From Candidatus Rokuibacteriota bacterium (GTDB lineage: Bacteria > Methylomirabilota > Methylomirabilia > Rokubacteriales > CSP1-6), in contig QHSI01000009.1 in assembly GCA_003221515.1 (NCBI GenBank), positions 1 through 47,118 of the forward strand: DNA of 47,118 nucleotides. Reading direction: 5' to 3'. The notes beneath the pieces were generated by a model, which was not told the DNA's origin, made no database searches, and saw only the letters and a program-made list of their open reading frames with translations. The translations under genes were made by a program, and so were the position numbers. Each line of letters begins with the position of its first letter. Position 1 is the stretch's first letter. Shown here one piece after another: positions 1 to 7,705 of this stretch.

Positions 1-279
1 GTTGCTCCCTTCAGGGTCGTGGGCACTGACGGAGAACACGCAGTCCCGATGATAGCGGTACGACGATACTCGGGCCGAGGTTTACCTAGGGTGCTCCCAC
101 CGGTAAGACGAACGCCCTGGCCAGGACTGCACGGGGGCATCGTCTAACGCCAACGGGCCGGAGGCGCGCTACGCGATGGCTCGCGCTCTCCGCGCCTGCC
201 TGGGACGTGCTACCCTCCGGGCCGGGACGTGGCCCTTGAACTCGACCGTGAAGACCCCGGTCAACATGGGGGTCACTAC
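1..279. other. Unassigned left edge
   Basis: No gene is recognised here on either strand. Open frames exist, but their composition is that of GC-rich noise and none shows a familiar motif. No tRNA-like cloverleaf was found by eye. The right end leads into the hairpin that follows the TonB receptor gene. The region may hold the end of a gene cut by the window edge. Confidence 0.4.
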
Positions 280-297
280 GGGGCCCTTCGAGGCCCC
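280..297 (-). terminator. 3'-end hairpin after the TonB receptor gene
   Basis: A 6-bp perfect stem (GGGGCC at 280-285 with GGCCCC at 292-297) and loop CTTCGA lie 3 bp beyond the TGA stop at 301-303. No T-tract follows. It is related to the hairpins at 12190-12216 and 18798-18820, which occupy the same place after two other minus-strand stop codons. Terminator or mRNA 3'-end stabiliser is an inference from position and structure. Confidence 0.5.
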
Positions 298-300
298 CAA

Positions 301-2394
301 TCAAAAACGTACGGCGAGGCCGCCGAGGACGGTGCGGGGGGTGCCGGGGGTGTAGTGGATGTCGGGGACGCCTTGGGCCGGCTCACCCGCGAGGCGTGAG
401 GTGAAGAAGAGTTGGGCTTCGCGCCAGTCGACGTCGGCGAGGTTCTCGATGCTGACGAAGGCCTCCATCGACTTGTAGCGATAGCGCGCGGTCCAGTCGA
501 AGAGCATGTAGCCGCGCGCCGTCTGCTGGCGCGCTTCGTCGGCCCAGCGGTCGGCGAGATAGCGCATCTCGACGCTCGTCGAGAGTCCCCATGGCAGGCG
601 TGCCGTCAGCTCGGCCCGCGCCGTCACCTTCGGCGCCAGGGCCACGGCCTTGCCCGTGTCGAACGCCGCGTTGCTGAAGGTCGTGTCGCCCGAGAACTCC
701 AGCCAGTCGAGCAGCTTCGCGCGCAACGCCAGCTCCCAGCCGTCGCGGCGGCTCGGCCCGCGCGCCTCGGTGGTGCCGTCGTCGCCGACGAACACCAGCT
801 CGCTGGCGAGGTCGAGGACCCAATACGTCGCCGAGAACTCGACGCGCGGGATCGCCCGCGTCTTGACGCCGAACTCGTAGCCGCGCGCGGTCGGCAGCGC
901 CGTCTGCCGCGGATCGCTGATCACCGCGCGCGCGTCGTTGCTGTGATAGCCCGTGCCGAAGTTCGCGAAGAATTCGGTCCGGTACCAGGGGCCCAGGACG
1001 AGGTTGGCCTTCACGTTCGCGCGGGCCTGCGTGGCCTCGCCGTCCAGGCGCTGGCCGGTGGCGTTGACGCGCGAGCGCACGTCGTAGCTGAAGATGTCGC
1101 CGCGCGCGCCGGTGACCAGACGCAGCCAGTCGAGCGGGACGAGGTCGAGCTTGACGTAGGGCGCATACGACTGCTCGACGACGTCGACGTCCTGGACCCG
1201 CTCGAGCTGGTGGCGCTGTATCGAGCGAGCGAGGACGACCCGCGGCGCGTCGATGCGGTACTGGAAGCCGGCGGTGCTGGTGAGGGTCGCCCCGAACGGC
1301 TGGCTCTGATGCTCGTACCGGGCGTCGAGGCCGGCCAGGATGCGACGGTCGCGCTGGTTGATCTCGTCGCCGTTCTGCGCGTCGTTTAAAAAGAACGTGA
1401 AGTTGTTGAACAGGTCGAGCGCGTAGTAGCTGCCGTACGCGCGCACCGCCACGAGCTGCTGCTCGTCGAGGCGCCAGCTCCAGTCGACGTTGAGGTTGCT
1501 GCGCTGCGTGTACCCACCCTCGTTGGGGTCGATCGAGCCGAAGCGTGCGATGAGCCCGGCGCGGACGGCGCGCGTGGGGATCTCGCCCGAGCCATGCCAC
1601 TCGGCCTGGTAGTGGGAGAACCACGCCGCGAGGTTCATCCCCTCGCTCACGGTGGCGCGCGCCTTGGCCAGGAGGTTGAAGCGCTGGTAGCCGTTCGGAT
1701 GCTCGAACGCGCCGTCGTTGCGGTAGTACTCGAGCGCGACGAGGGTCTTGAGGGCGTCGCGCGTCGGCGAGAAGAGTGTGAGGTACCGCTGGGTGTTGAA
1801 CATCCCACCGGCCGCCTCGGCGACGTTCTCGTCGACCACGTCGCGGAGCACGAAGTTCATCGCGCCCGCGGTGGCGAAGTCTCCGTACTCCACGAAGTAG
1901 GGTCCCTTGAACCCCTCGAGCCGCTGGACCGTCTCGGGGATCAGGAAGTGAAGGTCGGCGTATCCCTGGCCGTGCGCGTGGCTCCGGAGGTTGACGGGGA
2001 GCCCATCGACGAAGAGCGCGACGTCGGTGCCGTGATCGGCGTCGAAGCCGCGCAGGAAGTATTGCTCGGCCTTGCCGCCGCCCTGATGCTGGCTGATCAC
2101 GAATCCGGGAATGAGACGCACGACGTCGGCCGGGCGGCCCTGGGGACGCAGCTCGAAGTCGCGGCCGGGCACCAGCGTCTCGGACGATGCGGAAACGGGC
2201 GCCGGCGCGGTCACCGTGACCGGCGGCAGCGTCTGCTCGTCGGTGCGAGGCGGCGGCGCCGGAGTCGGCGGTGCCTGCGCGACGGCGCTGGAAGCCACCA
2301 GCAGGGCGCCGATCAGTATCGAGCCGGCGGCGATTCCACACCGACGCGGGGGCCGGGCGCCTCGCGCGACTACTTCATCGTGTTGGGGAGCCAC
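301..2394 (-). CDS. TonB-dependent outer-membrane receptor
   Basis: Outer-membrane gated porin for energised uptake, about 697 aa if the GTG at 2394 is the start. That start overlaps the dctM 3' end by 25 bp and puts an Arg-rich n-region before a hydrophobic stretch ending in ASSAVAQ, a good signal peptide. A TonB-box-like PVTVTA follows. The plug domain is seen in RPADVVRLIPGF, FLRGFDADHGTD and VFVDGLPVN-type stretches, and the rest reads as alternating beta-strands ending in aromatic LGGLAVRF, as expected for a 22-strand barrel. No ATG is available near the start and no strong ribosome binding site is visible, so translation may be coupled to dctM. Position after a TRAP transporter suggests both layers of the envelope serve the same substrate; the substrate is unknown. 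Confidence 0.88.
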   Translation of the reverse strand: MAPQHDEVVARGARPPRRCGIAAGSILIGALLVASSAVAQAPPTPAPPPRTDEQTLPPVTVTAPAPVSASSETLVPGRDFELRPQGRPADVVRLIPGFVISQHQGGGKAEQYFLRGFDADHGTDVALFVDGLPVNLRSHAHGQGYADLHFLIPETVQRLEGFKGPYFVEYGDFATAGAMNFVLRDVVDENVAEAAGGMFNTQRYLTLFSPTRDALKTLVALEYYRNDGAFEHPNGYQRFNLLAKARATVSEGMNLAAWFSHYQAEWHGSGEIPTRAVRAGLIARFGSIDPNEGGYTQRSNLNVDWSWRLDEQQLVAVRAYGSYYALDLFNNFTFFLNDAQNGDEINQRDRRILAGLDARYEHQSQPFGATLTSTAGFQYRIDAPRVVLARSIQRHQLERVQDVDVVEQSYAPYVKLDLVPLDWLRLVTGARGDIFSYDVRSRVNATGQRLDGEATQARANVKANLVLGPWYRTEFFANFGTGYHSNDARAVISDPRQTALPTARGYEFGVKTRAIPRVEFSATYWVLDLASELVFVGDDGTTEARGPSRRDGWELALRAKLLDWLEFSGDTTFSNAAFDTGKAVALAPKVTARAELTARLPWGLSTSVEMRYLADRWADEARQQTARGYMLFDWTARYRYKSMEAFVSIENLADVDWREAQLFFTSRLAGEPAQGVPDIHYTPGTPRTVLGGLAVRF

Positions 2395-3656
2395 AGGACG
2401 ATGCCCGGAAAGACCATGATCAGGATCGTCGTGAGGACGAGCGCGATCATGAGGATGCTGGTGCCGGTGTACACCTTGACCAGGCTCACGTTGGCGCTCG
2501 AGCTGACCACGAAGGCGATCATGCCCACCGGCGGGAACACGAGCCCCATCGACACCATCAGCATCGACATCACGCCGAACCAGATCGGGTCGAAGCCGAG
2601 CGAGGTGATCAGCGGGAAGGTGAGCTGGAGCGTCAGGAGCAGCAGCGGCAGCTCGTCCATGAACATCGACACGACGAAGTAGGCGACGACGATGCCGCTC
2701 ATGACGACCCAGCGGTTGAGGTCCATCTCGGTCACGACGCTCACGACCTGCTGCGGGACCTTGCTCATCGCCATGTAGTAGCCGAAGACGGTGGCGCCGA
2801 TGAGGATCGTGAAGATCAGGGCCGAGGTCTTGACGGTCTGTCGGATCGCTTCGAGCGCGCCCGCCCGGGTCAGGCGGCCGAACGCGACGCCGATGCCCGC
2901 GGCCAGGAAGGCGCCGATCGCGCCGACCTCGGTCGGCGTGGCCGCGCCCGTGTAGAGCAGCGCCACCACCAGAGCGATCAGCAGCAGACTCGACCAGATG
3001 CGCCGCAGGCTCGCCCAGCGCTCGCCGGCCGAGGCGGCGTAGACCTCCGGGGCGTGGTCGGGCTTGACTCGCACCCAGACGAGGATGGCGAGCACGAGGA
3101 AGATCGCCACGATGATCCCGGGGATCACGCCCGCGATGAGCAGCTTGCCGATCGAGGTCTGCGTGCTGATGCCGTAGATCACCATGCCCACGCTCGGCGG
3201 GATCAAGATGTCGAGGGTTGCGCCGATCCCGATCGCGCCCGCCGCCAGCTCGTCCGAGTAGCCGTGCCGCCGCATCTCGGGCATGGCGATGCTCGACATG
3301 ACGGCCGCCGCGGCGAGGCTCGCGCCCGACATCGCGCCGAAGATCCCGCACGCGAAGACGGTGGCGATGGCCAGGCCACCCTTCACGCGCGAGAGCCAGT
3401 GGGCGCCGGCGATGTAGAGGTCACGCGCCAGGCCGCCCGACGCGGAGAAGTACGCCATGAGGATGAACATCGGGATCGTGGTCAGCACGTACTCCGCCGA
3501 GACCCCGAACGGCGTCGTCCCGAGAATGCGGAAGACCACGTTCCAGTCGCCGCCGAGCAGGTAGATCCCGACGATGCCGGAGACCGCGAGCGAGAAGGCG
3601 ATCGGCAGCCCGAGAAGCAGCGTGCCTACCATGATCACGAACGGAACGTAGACCAT
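2370..3656 (-). CDS. dctM: TRAP transporter large permease (DctM family)
   Basis: Inner-membrane transport subunit of a tripartite ATP-independent periplasmic transporter, 428 aa, the usual length. It is hydrophobic throughout with about a dozen membrane spans. Family signatures include an N-terminal GLPIAFSLAVSGIVG stretch, PMFILMAYFSASGG, the SGASLAAAAVMSSIAMPEM segment and SVGMVIYGI. It starts 3 bp after the dctQ stop and its 3' end overlaps the TonB receptor start, so dctP-dctQ-dctM-receptor look like one transcript. It couples ion flow to uptake of a carboxylate or similar anion; the substrate cannot be read from sequence. Confidence 0.95.
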   Translation of the reverse strand: MVYVPFVIMVGTLLLGLPIAFSLAVSGIVGIYLLGGDWNVVFRILGTTPFGVSAEYVLTTIPMFILMAYFSASGGLARDLYIAGAHWLSRVKGGLAIATVFACGIFGAMSGASLAAAAVMSSIAMPEMRRHGYSDELAAGAIGIGATLDILIPPSVGMVIYGISTQTSIGKLLIAGVIPGIIVAIFLVLAILVWVRVKPDHAPEVYAASAGERWASLRRIWSSLLLIALVVALLYTGAATPTEVGAIGAFLAAGIGVAFGRLTRAGALEAIRQTVKTSALIFTILIGATVFGYYMAMSKVPQQVVSVVTEMDLNRWVVMSGIVVAYFVVSMFMDELPLLLLTLQLTFPLITSLGFDPIWFGVMSMLMVSMGLVFPPVGMIAFVVSSSANVSLVKVYTGTSILMIALVLTTILIMVFPGIVLWLPNTMK

Positions 3657-3659
3657 CGG

Positions 3660-4172
3660 CTAGCCGCCGCCCCCGCCCTCCAGGAAGAGGCTCGACCGTC
3701 CCTTCCGCACCTGGCGGAGGTCGAGCAGCATCATGAGCGTCGTGAGGAACAGGCCGATCGAGACAAGCAGGTACGCCGGCCACAGCGCGATCTCGATCGT
3801 GACGAAGGTCGTGTTCGTGGACCTCATGTGGCGAGCTTGCTGGAACGTGGCGACGACGAGCACGGCGCAGTAGAGGATCGAGACGATCTGAACGACGTGG
3901 TCGATGACGAGCCGCGTCGGGCGACCGAGCCGCTCGACCAGGAAGGTCACGCGGATGTTCGCCCCCTGGCGGTAGGCGTACGGCATCGCCAGAAAAATCG
4001 CGGCGATCATCAGGTAATTGGTCGTGAGCTCGTACGCGACGAGGATCGGTCGGTTGAGGAGATACCGCCCGGCCGCGTCCGCCGTCGTGAGGAGCATCAT
4101 GCACAAGGTGGCGATGGCGGCCACGAGCGTCAGCGCCCACTCGCAGCCGTCCAGCCACCGTTGCAAGTGCAT
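3660..4172 (-). CDS. dctQ: TRAP transporter small permease (DctQ family)
   Basis: Small membrane subunit of the TRAP transporter, 170 aa with four hydrophobic segments, as is typical. The N-terminal region has the WLDGCEWALTLVAAIATLCMM-type first helix, followed by a NRPILVAYELTTNYLM segment and FLAMPYAYRQGANIRV, the best conserved part of DctQ proteins. It lies 21 bp downstream of dctP and 3 bp upstream of dctM. DctQ assists DctM, and the two together receive the ligand from DctP. Confidence 0.92.
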   Translation of the reverse strand: MHLQRWLDGCEWALTLVAAIATLCMMLLTTADAAGRYLLNRPILVAYELTTNYLMIAAIFLAMPYAYRQGANIRVTFLVERLGRPTRLVIDHVVQIVSILYCAVLVVATFQQARHMRSTNTTFVTIEIALWPAYLLVSIGLFLTTLMMLLDLRQVRKGRSSLFLEGGGGG

Positions 4173-4193
4173 CGCGCCGGTCGGGCCGGGGGC

Positions 4194-5219
4194 CTAGGGA
4201 TCGTACTTCTTGATGGCTTCGCGAAGGTCGTTGAGGAGCTGGCGGCCGGGGAGCCCCTTGGCCTCCATGCTCTTCACCCACTCTTCCTCGATCGGCTTCA
4301 GCTTGGCCGCCCAGCGCTGGCGCTCCTCGGCGGGTAACGTATAGATGGTCGCGCCCGCCTTCTTGATCGCGTCGATCCCGACGAACTCGTTCTGGTCCCA
4401 GACCTTGCCGTTGAACTCGGCGCCCCACGGGCCGGACAGCTCGTCGATGATCTTTCGCAGATCGGCCGGGAGGCCGTCGTACTTCTTCTGGTTCATGAAC
4501 GTGAACAGCGGCGAGACGTAGAGACCGGACGACACGTGGTGCTTGAGGACGTCGGCGAGCTTGAAGGACGAGATCGCTTCCCACGGGAAGATCGTGCCGT
4601 CGACGGTGCCGCGCTCGAGCGCGGTGTAGGTGTCGGGCGCGGGGATACTGACCGGGGTGGCGCCGAGCATCTTCACCATCGTGGTCAGCGTCGGCGTCGC
4701 CGCGCGGATCTTGAGCCCGGCCAGGTCTTCGAGCACCTTGACCTGCTTCTTGGCCAGGTGGAAGTGCCCCGGCGGGTGGACCCAGATCCACAGCACCTTC
4801 ACGTCCTTGAATTCGTTCTTGAAGTACTTGTCGAAGATCGACATGACGGCGAGGCTGCCGCCCCGGGACGACTTGAAGAGCCCGAGTGGCAGCTCGGCGG
4901 CCGTGATGAGCGGGAACCGGCCCGGAGTGTAGCCGGGCGAGGTGAACGCCATGTCGGCGATGCCGTCCTTGACCATGTCGTAGTGGTCGGCGGGCTTGCC
5001 GAGCGTGCTCCCGGGATAGACGGTGATCTTGAGGCGCCCGCCGCTCTTCTCTTCGATCATCTTGACCCACGGAACGATCACGCCGGTGTGATGGCCGTGA
5101 ACGGCGCTCACCCAGCTCGCGAACCGCAGCTCGATCGGCTTGTCCTGAGCGCCGACCGAGTTGAACGACAGGCACAGCAGCGCCAGCGTCAGCGCGACGA
5201 CCATCCCGCGGTTCCTCAT
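4194..5219 (-). CDS. dctP: TRAP transporter periplasmic binding protein (DctP family)
   Basis: Periplasmic solute receptor, 341 aa. I chose the ATG at 5219 because GGAGGGG lies 6 nt upstream and the protein then begins with a classical signal peptide (MRNRG, hydrophobic core, cleavage near SVGAQ). Typical DctP features follow: ELRFASWV at the mature N terminus, GRLKITVYPGSTLG, GIADMAFTSPGYTPGRFP, and LKIRAATPT around residue 165-175, which carries the arginine that usually pairs with a ligand carboxylate. It is the first gene of the TRAP-TonB group, 67 bp after the MTHFR-like gene, so it could also be read from that upstream operon. Confidence 0.94.
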   Translation of the reverse strand: MRNRGMVVALTLALLCLSFNSVGAQDKPIELRFASWVSAVHGHHTGVIVPWVKMIEEKSGGRLKITVYPGSTLGKPADHYDMVKDGIADMAFTSPGYTPGRFPLITAAELPLGLFKSSRGGSLAVMSIFDKYFKNEFKDVKVLWIWVHPPGHFHLAKKQVKVLEDLAGLKIRAATPTLTTMVKMLGATPVSIPAPDTYTALERGTVDGTIFPWEAISSFKLADVLKHHVSSGLYVSPLFTFMNQKKYDGLPADLRKIIDELSGPWGAEFNGKVWDQNEFVGIDAIKKAGATIYTLPAEERQRWAAKLKPIEEEWVKSMEAKGLPGRQLLNDLREAIKKYDP

Positions 5220-5286
5220 CTCGATCCCCTCCGGGGTTGAATGCGGCGCCTGAGAGTACCAGAAGTCCGGACGATCGGTGGGCGAC

Positions 5287-6699
5287 TTATGGACGGCTGT
5301 CGCGATCCAGGAAGTAATTGATCCACGAGCTCGTGTCTCGCAGCTGGCGGTGCGGCGGCGGGAGGTACGTCTTGAGGCCCTCGAGCGAGCCCGAGGCCTT
5401 CGCGCGATCGTGGACCGCGACCCAGATGCAGGGCTTGTTCGGAACGACCTCGCAGCGACCGTTGTCGGTGCCGCCGCAGGGGCCGTTGCGCATCTGCTTG
5501 GGACACGTCTGCGGGCACACGTACTCGAGGTGGCCGAGCACGCAGTTGCCGCAGGCCTGGCATCCGAACATCGGCTTCTTGATCGCGAGCTCGATGCGCT
5601 CGAGCAGCGCCGCCGCCGGAGGCCGGCGGTCGATCCAGGCGAGCAGGCGCGTGAGCGCGCGCCGGAGCGGTGTGTCTCGCGTGACCGGCAGCAGGCGCCC
5701 GAGCCGGTCCAGCGCGCGCGGCAACGCATCTCGTCGGCCGCGCCGGGCGCGCGGCCGCGCCGCCGCCAGATAGAAGCCGCCGGGGGCGCCGTAGCGGAGC
5801 TCGGCGGCAAGCGGTTCCCAGCTCGACGCCAGCTCGCCCGCTCGCCGGATGATCCAGGCGATCTGCGCCGGGTCGTGGGTGCCGCCGATGTACGCCCCGG
5901 CGTAGCCCAGGCCGCGCAGCACCGCCACCGTCCGGGCCGCCCGCTCGAGCCGGGCCAGGCGCCCACCGTCCTTCGCCTCACTCTCGGCCCGCACCGCCGC
6001 GAGCAGCTCGGGCGAGACCCAGCATCCGGCCGGGCGGCCCGTCGCCATCCGCTCGGCGGTTTTCGGGCCGAGCACGTAGACGTTGCCGAGCAGCGGAGTG
6101 CGGAGCCCACGCTCGTCGAGGTAGCGCTTGAGCTCCTCGAACTTCCGCGCGTCCCAGCCCACCTGGGTGACGGCGGCGTCGGCGCCGGCCGCGATCTTCT
6201 TCTCGAGCTTGACGTACTGGTACACGCAGTCCGCTTCGGTGTACTTGAACGGGGAGACCGCCACCATCGTGTGGAACACCATCCCGCCCCGGCGCAGCTC
6301 GTCGATGAGATGCACCAGCTGCACCGAGTCCAGATCGAACACGGGCGGCTGGTCGCCGGCGCTCGGGTAGTCGCCGGTGAGCGCGAAGACGTTCTCGAGC
6401 GAAAGCGCGTGCATGTCCGCGAGGGTCTTGCCCAGATCGTTACGGTCCTGGCTCACGCACGTCAGGTGGATGTTGGGGGTCAACCCGCGAGCGCGCGCCG
6501 CGGCGGCGACCCGCAGCGGATCGTGACCCATCGCGCCGCCCGCGTAGCTCGTGACGCTGCCGGCGACCACTTGCGGCAACCGCGCCAGCCCCGACGCCGT
6601 CTCCAGCAGCCGCGCCTCGCGCGTGAGCGCGGAGGCGACCAGCTCGACGACGTAGCAGAAGCGCCCCGCCCCCAGCGCTGCGCGGAGCGGGTTCGTCAT
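5287..6699 (-). CDS. MTHFR-like protein with C-terminal Cys-rich domain
   Basis: 470 aa. Residues 1-300 resemble the flavin TIM barrel of 5,10-methylenetetrahydrofolate reductase: IHLTCVSQDRNDL, NVFALTGDYP near 103-112 and GADAAVTQVGWD near 172-183. Residues 372-420 form the domain known as MTHFR_C, with Cys at 380, 383, 386, 395, 399, 408 and 416 and the signature CPKQMRNGPCGG; this domain is thought to bind a metal or Fe-S centre. Its ATG overlaps the stop of the MetE-like gene by 4 bp (ATGA), so the two are translationally coupled. Expected role is producing or handling methyl-tetrahydrofolate for the partner methyltransferase. Exact substrate is not proven. Confidence 0.88.
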   Translation of the reverse strand: MTNPLRAALGAGRFCYVVELVASALTREARLLETASGLARLPQVVAGSVTSYAGGAMGHDPLRVAAAARARGLTPNIHLTCVSQDRNDLGKTLADMHALSLENVFALTGDYPSAGDQPPVFDLDSVQLVHLIDELRRGGMVFHTMVAVSPFKYTEADCVYQYVKLEKKIAAGADAAVTQVGWDARKFEELKRYLDERGLRTPLLGNVYVLGPKTAERMATGRPAGCWVSPELLAAVRAESEAKDGGRLARLERAARTVAVLRGLGYAGAYIGGTHDPAQIAWIIRRAGELASSWEPLAAELRYGAPGGFYLAAARPRARRGRRDALPRALDRLGRLLPVTRDTPLRRALTRLLAWIDRRPPAAALLERIELAIKKPMFGCQACGNCVLGHLEYVCPQTCPKQMRNGPCGGTDNGRCEVVPNKPCIWVAVHDRAKASGSLEGLKTYLPPPHRQLRDTSSWINYFLDRDSRP

Positions 6700-7697
6700 C
6701 CAGACATCTCGCGACGCACGAGCTGCGTGCCCTCCACCATCGCGCAGAGCTTGCCGAAGGCGATCTCGCGCGGCAAGTGCAGCAGGCCGCAGTCCGGGTT
6801 GACGGAGAGGCGCTCGGCCGGGAGGATCGCGAGGGCCTCCCGGATGCGCTCAGCCACGACGGCGGGCGTCTCGACGCCGTGGGTTTTCACGTCGACGACG
6901 CCGAGGCCCAGCGTGAACGGCGCGTCGAACTCCTTGAAGAGCCGGAGGTCCTCGCTCCCGCGCCGCGCGAACTCGAGCGTGACCTGGTCGATGCGCGCCT
7001 GGAGGATCGAGGGGAAGAGGTAGCGATAGCTGCCCTCCCACGAGGGCTTGCCGTAGCGGTTGCCGTAGCAGACGTGCAGGCTCAGCCGCGCGTCGACACC
7101 GTCGACGAGCGCGTTGATCGCGCGCACGCCCCACGCCAGGTCCTCGGGGAACCCGGAATAGTAGGGCTCGTCGATCTGGATCTGCTCGGCGCCGGCGCGC
7201 ACCAGCTCGCGCAGCTCGAGGTTCATGATGCGCGCGATCTCCATCGCGAAGGCTTCCTCGCTCGGGTAGTGCTCGTTGCGGATGCGCTTGACCAGCGAGT
7301 GGGGGCCGGTGACCGAGACCTTCGTGCGGCGATCCGTGAAGCGGCGCAGGAACCGGTAGTGCTCGACGAGGCCGAGCGGCGCCATCGGCATGCGCGCCCG
7401 CACGACGGATTCGTAGAAGTCGTAGTACGACGTCTTGGACGCGCGGTCGATCTCGACGCCGGGCAGCCGCATGGCGAAATAGTCGATCATGTTGTCGCGG
7501 CGGAGCTCGCCGTCCGAGACGGTGTCGAGGCCGGCGACCTCCTGGTCCTTGATGGCGGCCTTCACGGCGGCATCGTGCATCTCGTCGAGATCGTGCGCGG
7601 TGATGCGCCGGCGCAGGTAGTCGTTCTTGGCGCGCTCGAGCCAGCCCGGCATCGAGTAGCTGCCGACGACGGCGGTGGACAGGTGCTGACCGGCCAT
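6696..7697 (-). CDS. Core MetE-like cobalamin-independent methyltransferase
   Basis: 333 aa from the ATG at 7697. It matches only the C-terminal catalytic barrel of cobalamin-independent methionine synthase; the N-terminal half of classical MetE is absent. The zinc ligands are all visible: His208 and Cys210 in LHVCYG, Glu242 in VTLEFARR and Cys303 in VNPDCGLL. QIQIDEPYYSGFP (173-185) is the expected substrate-pocket segment. Stand-alone core enzymes of this kind often do not use methyl-tetrahydrofolate triglutamate like MetE, and may use another methyl donor. It lies 8 bp after the methyltransferase-like gene and overlaps the MTHFR-like gene, making a three-gene methyl-transfer operon. Confidence 0.88.
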   Translation of the reverse strand: MAGQHLSTAVVGSYSMPGWLERAKNDYLRRRITAHDLDEMHDAAVKAAIKDQEVAGLDTVSDGELRRDNMIDYFAMRLPGVEIDRASKTSYYDFYESVVRARMPMAPLGLVEHYRFLRRFTDRRTKVSVTGPHSLVKRIRNEHYPSEEAFAMEIARIMNLELRELVRAGAEQIQIDEPYYSGFPEDLAWGVRAINALVDGVDARLSLHVCYGNRYGKPSWEGSYRYLFPSILQARIDQVTLEFARRGSEDLRLFKEFDAPFTLGLGVVDVKTHGVETPAVVAERIREALAILPAERLSVNPDCGLLHLPREIAFGKLCAMVEGTQLVRREMSG

Positions 7698-7705
7698 GAT
7701 CTTCC

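Noticed and set aside
1-300. Possible structured RNA at the left edge
   Set aside because: No conserved core of RNase P RNA, tmRNA, SRP RNA or tRNA was found on either strand; only the 3'-end hairpin at 280-297 stands.
2271-4337. Very long plus-strand open frame rich in His, Asp, Glu, Arg
   Set aside because: It is the antisense of the TRAP and TonB genes. Composition is that of the complementary strand of GC-rich codons, with no fold-like pattern and no ribosome binding site. Many similar antisense frames (for example near 5278-7023, 20133-22055 and 39464-40699) were left out for the same reason.
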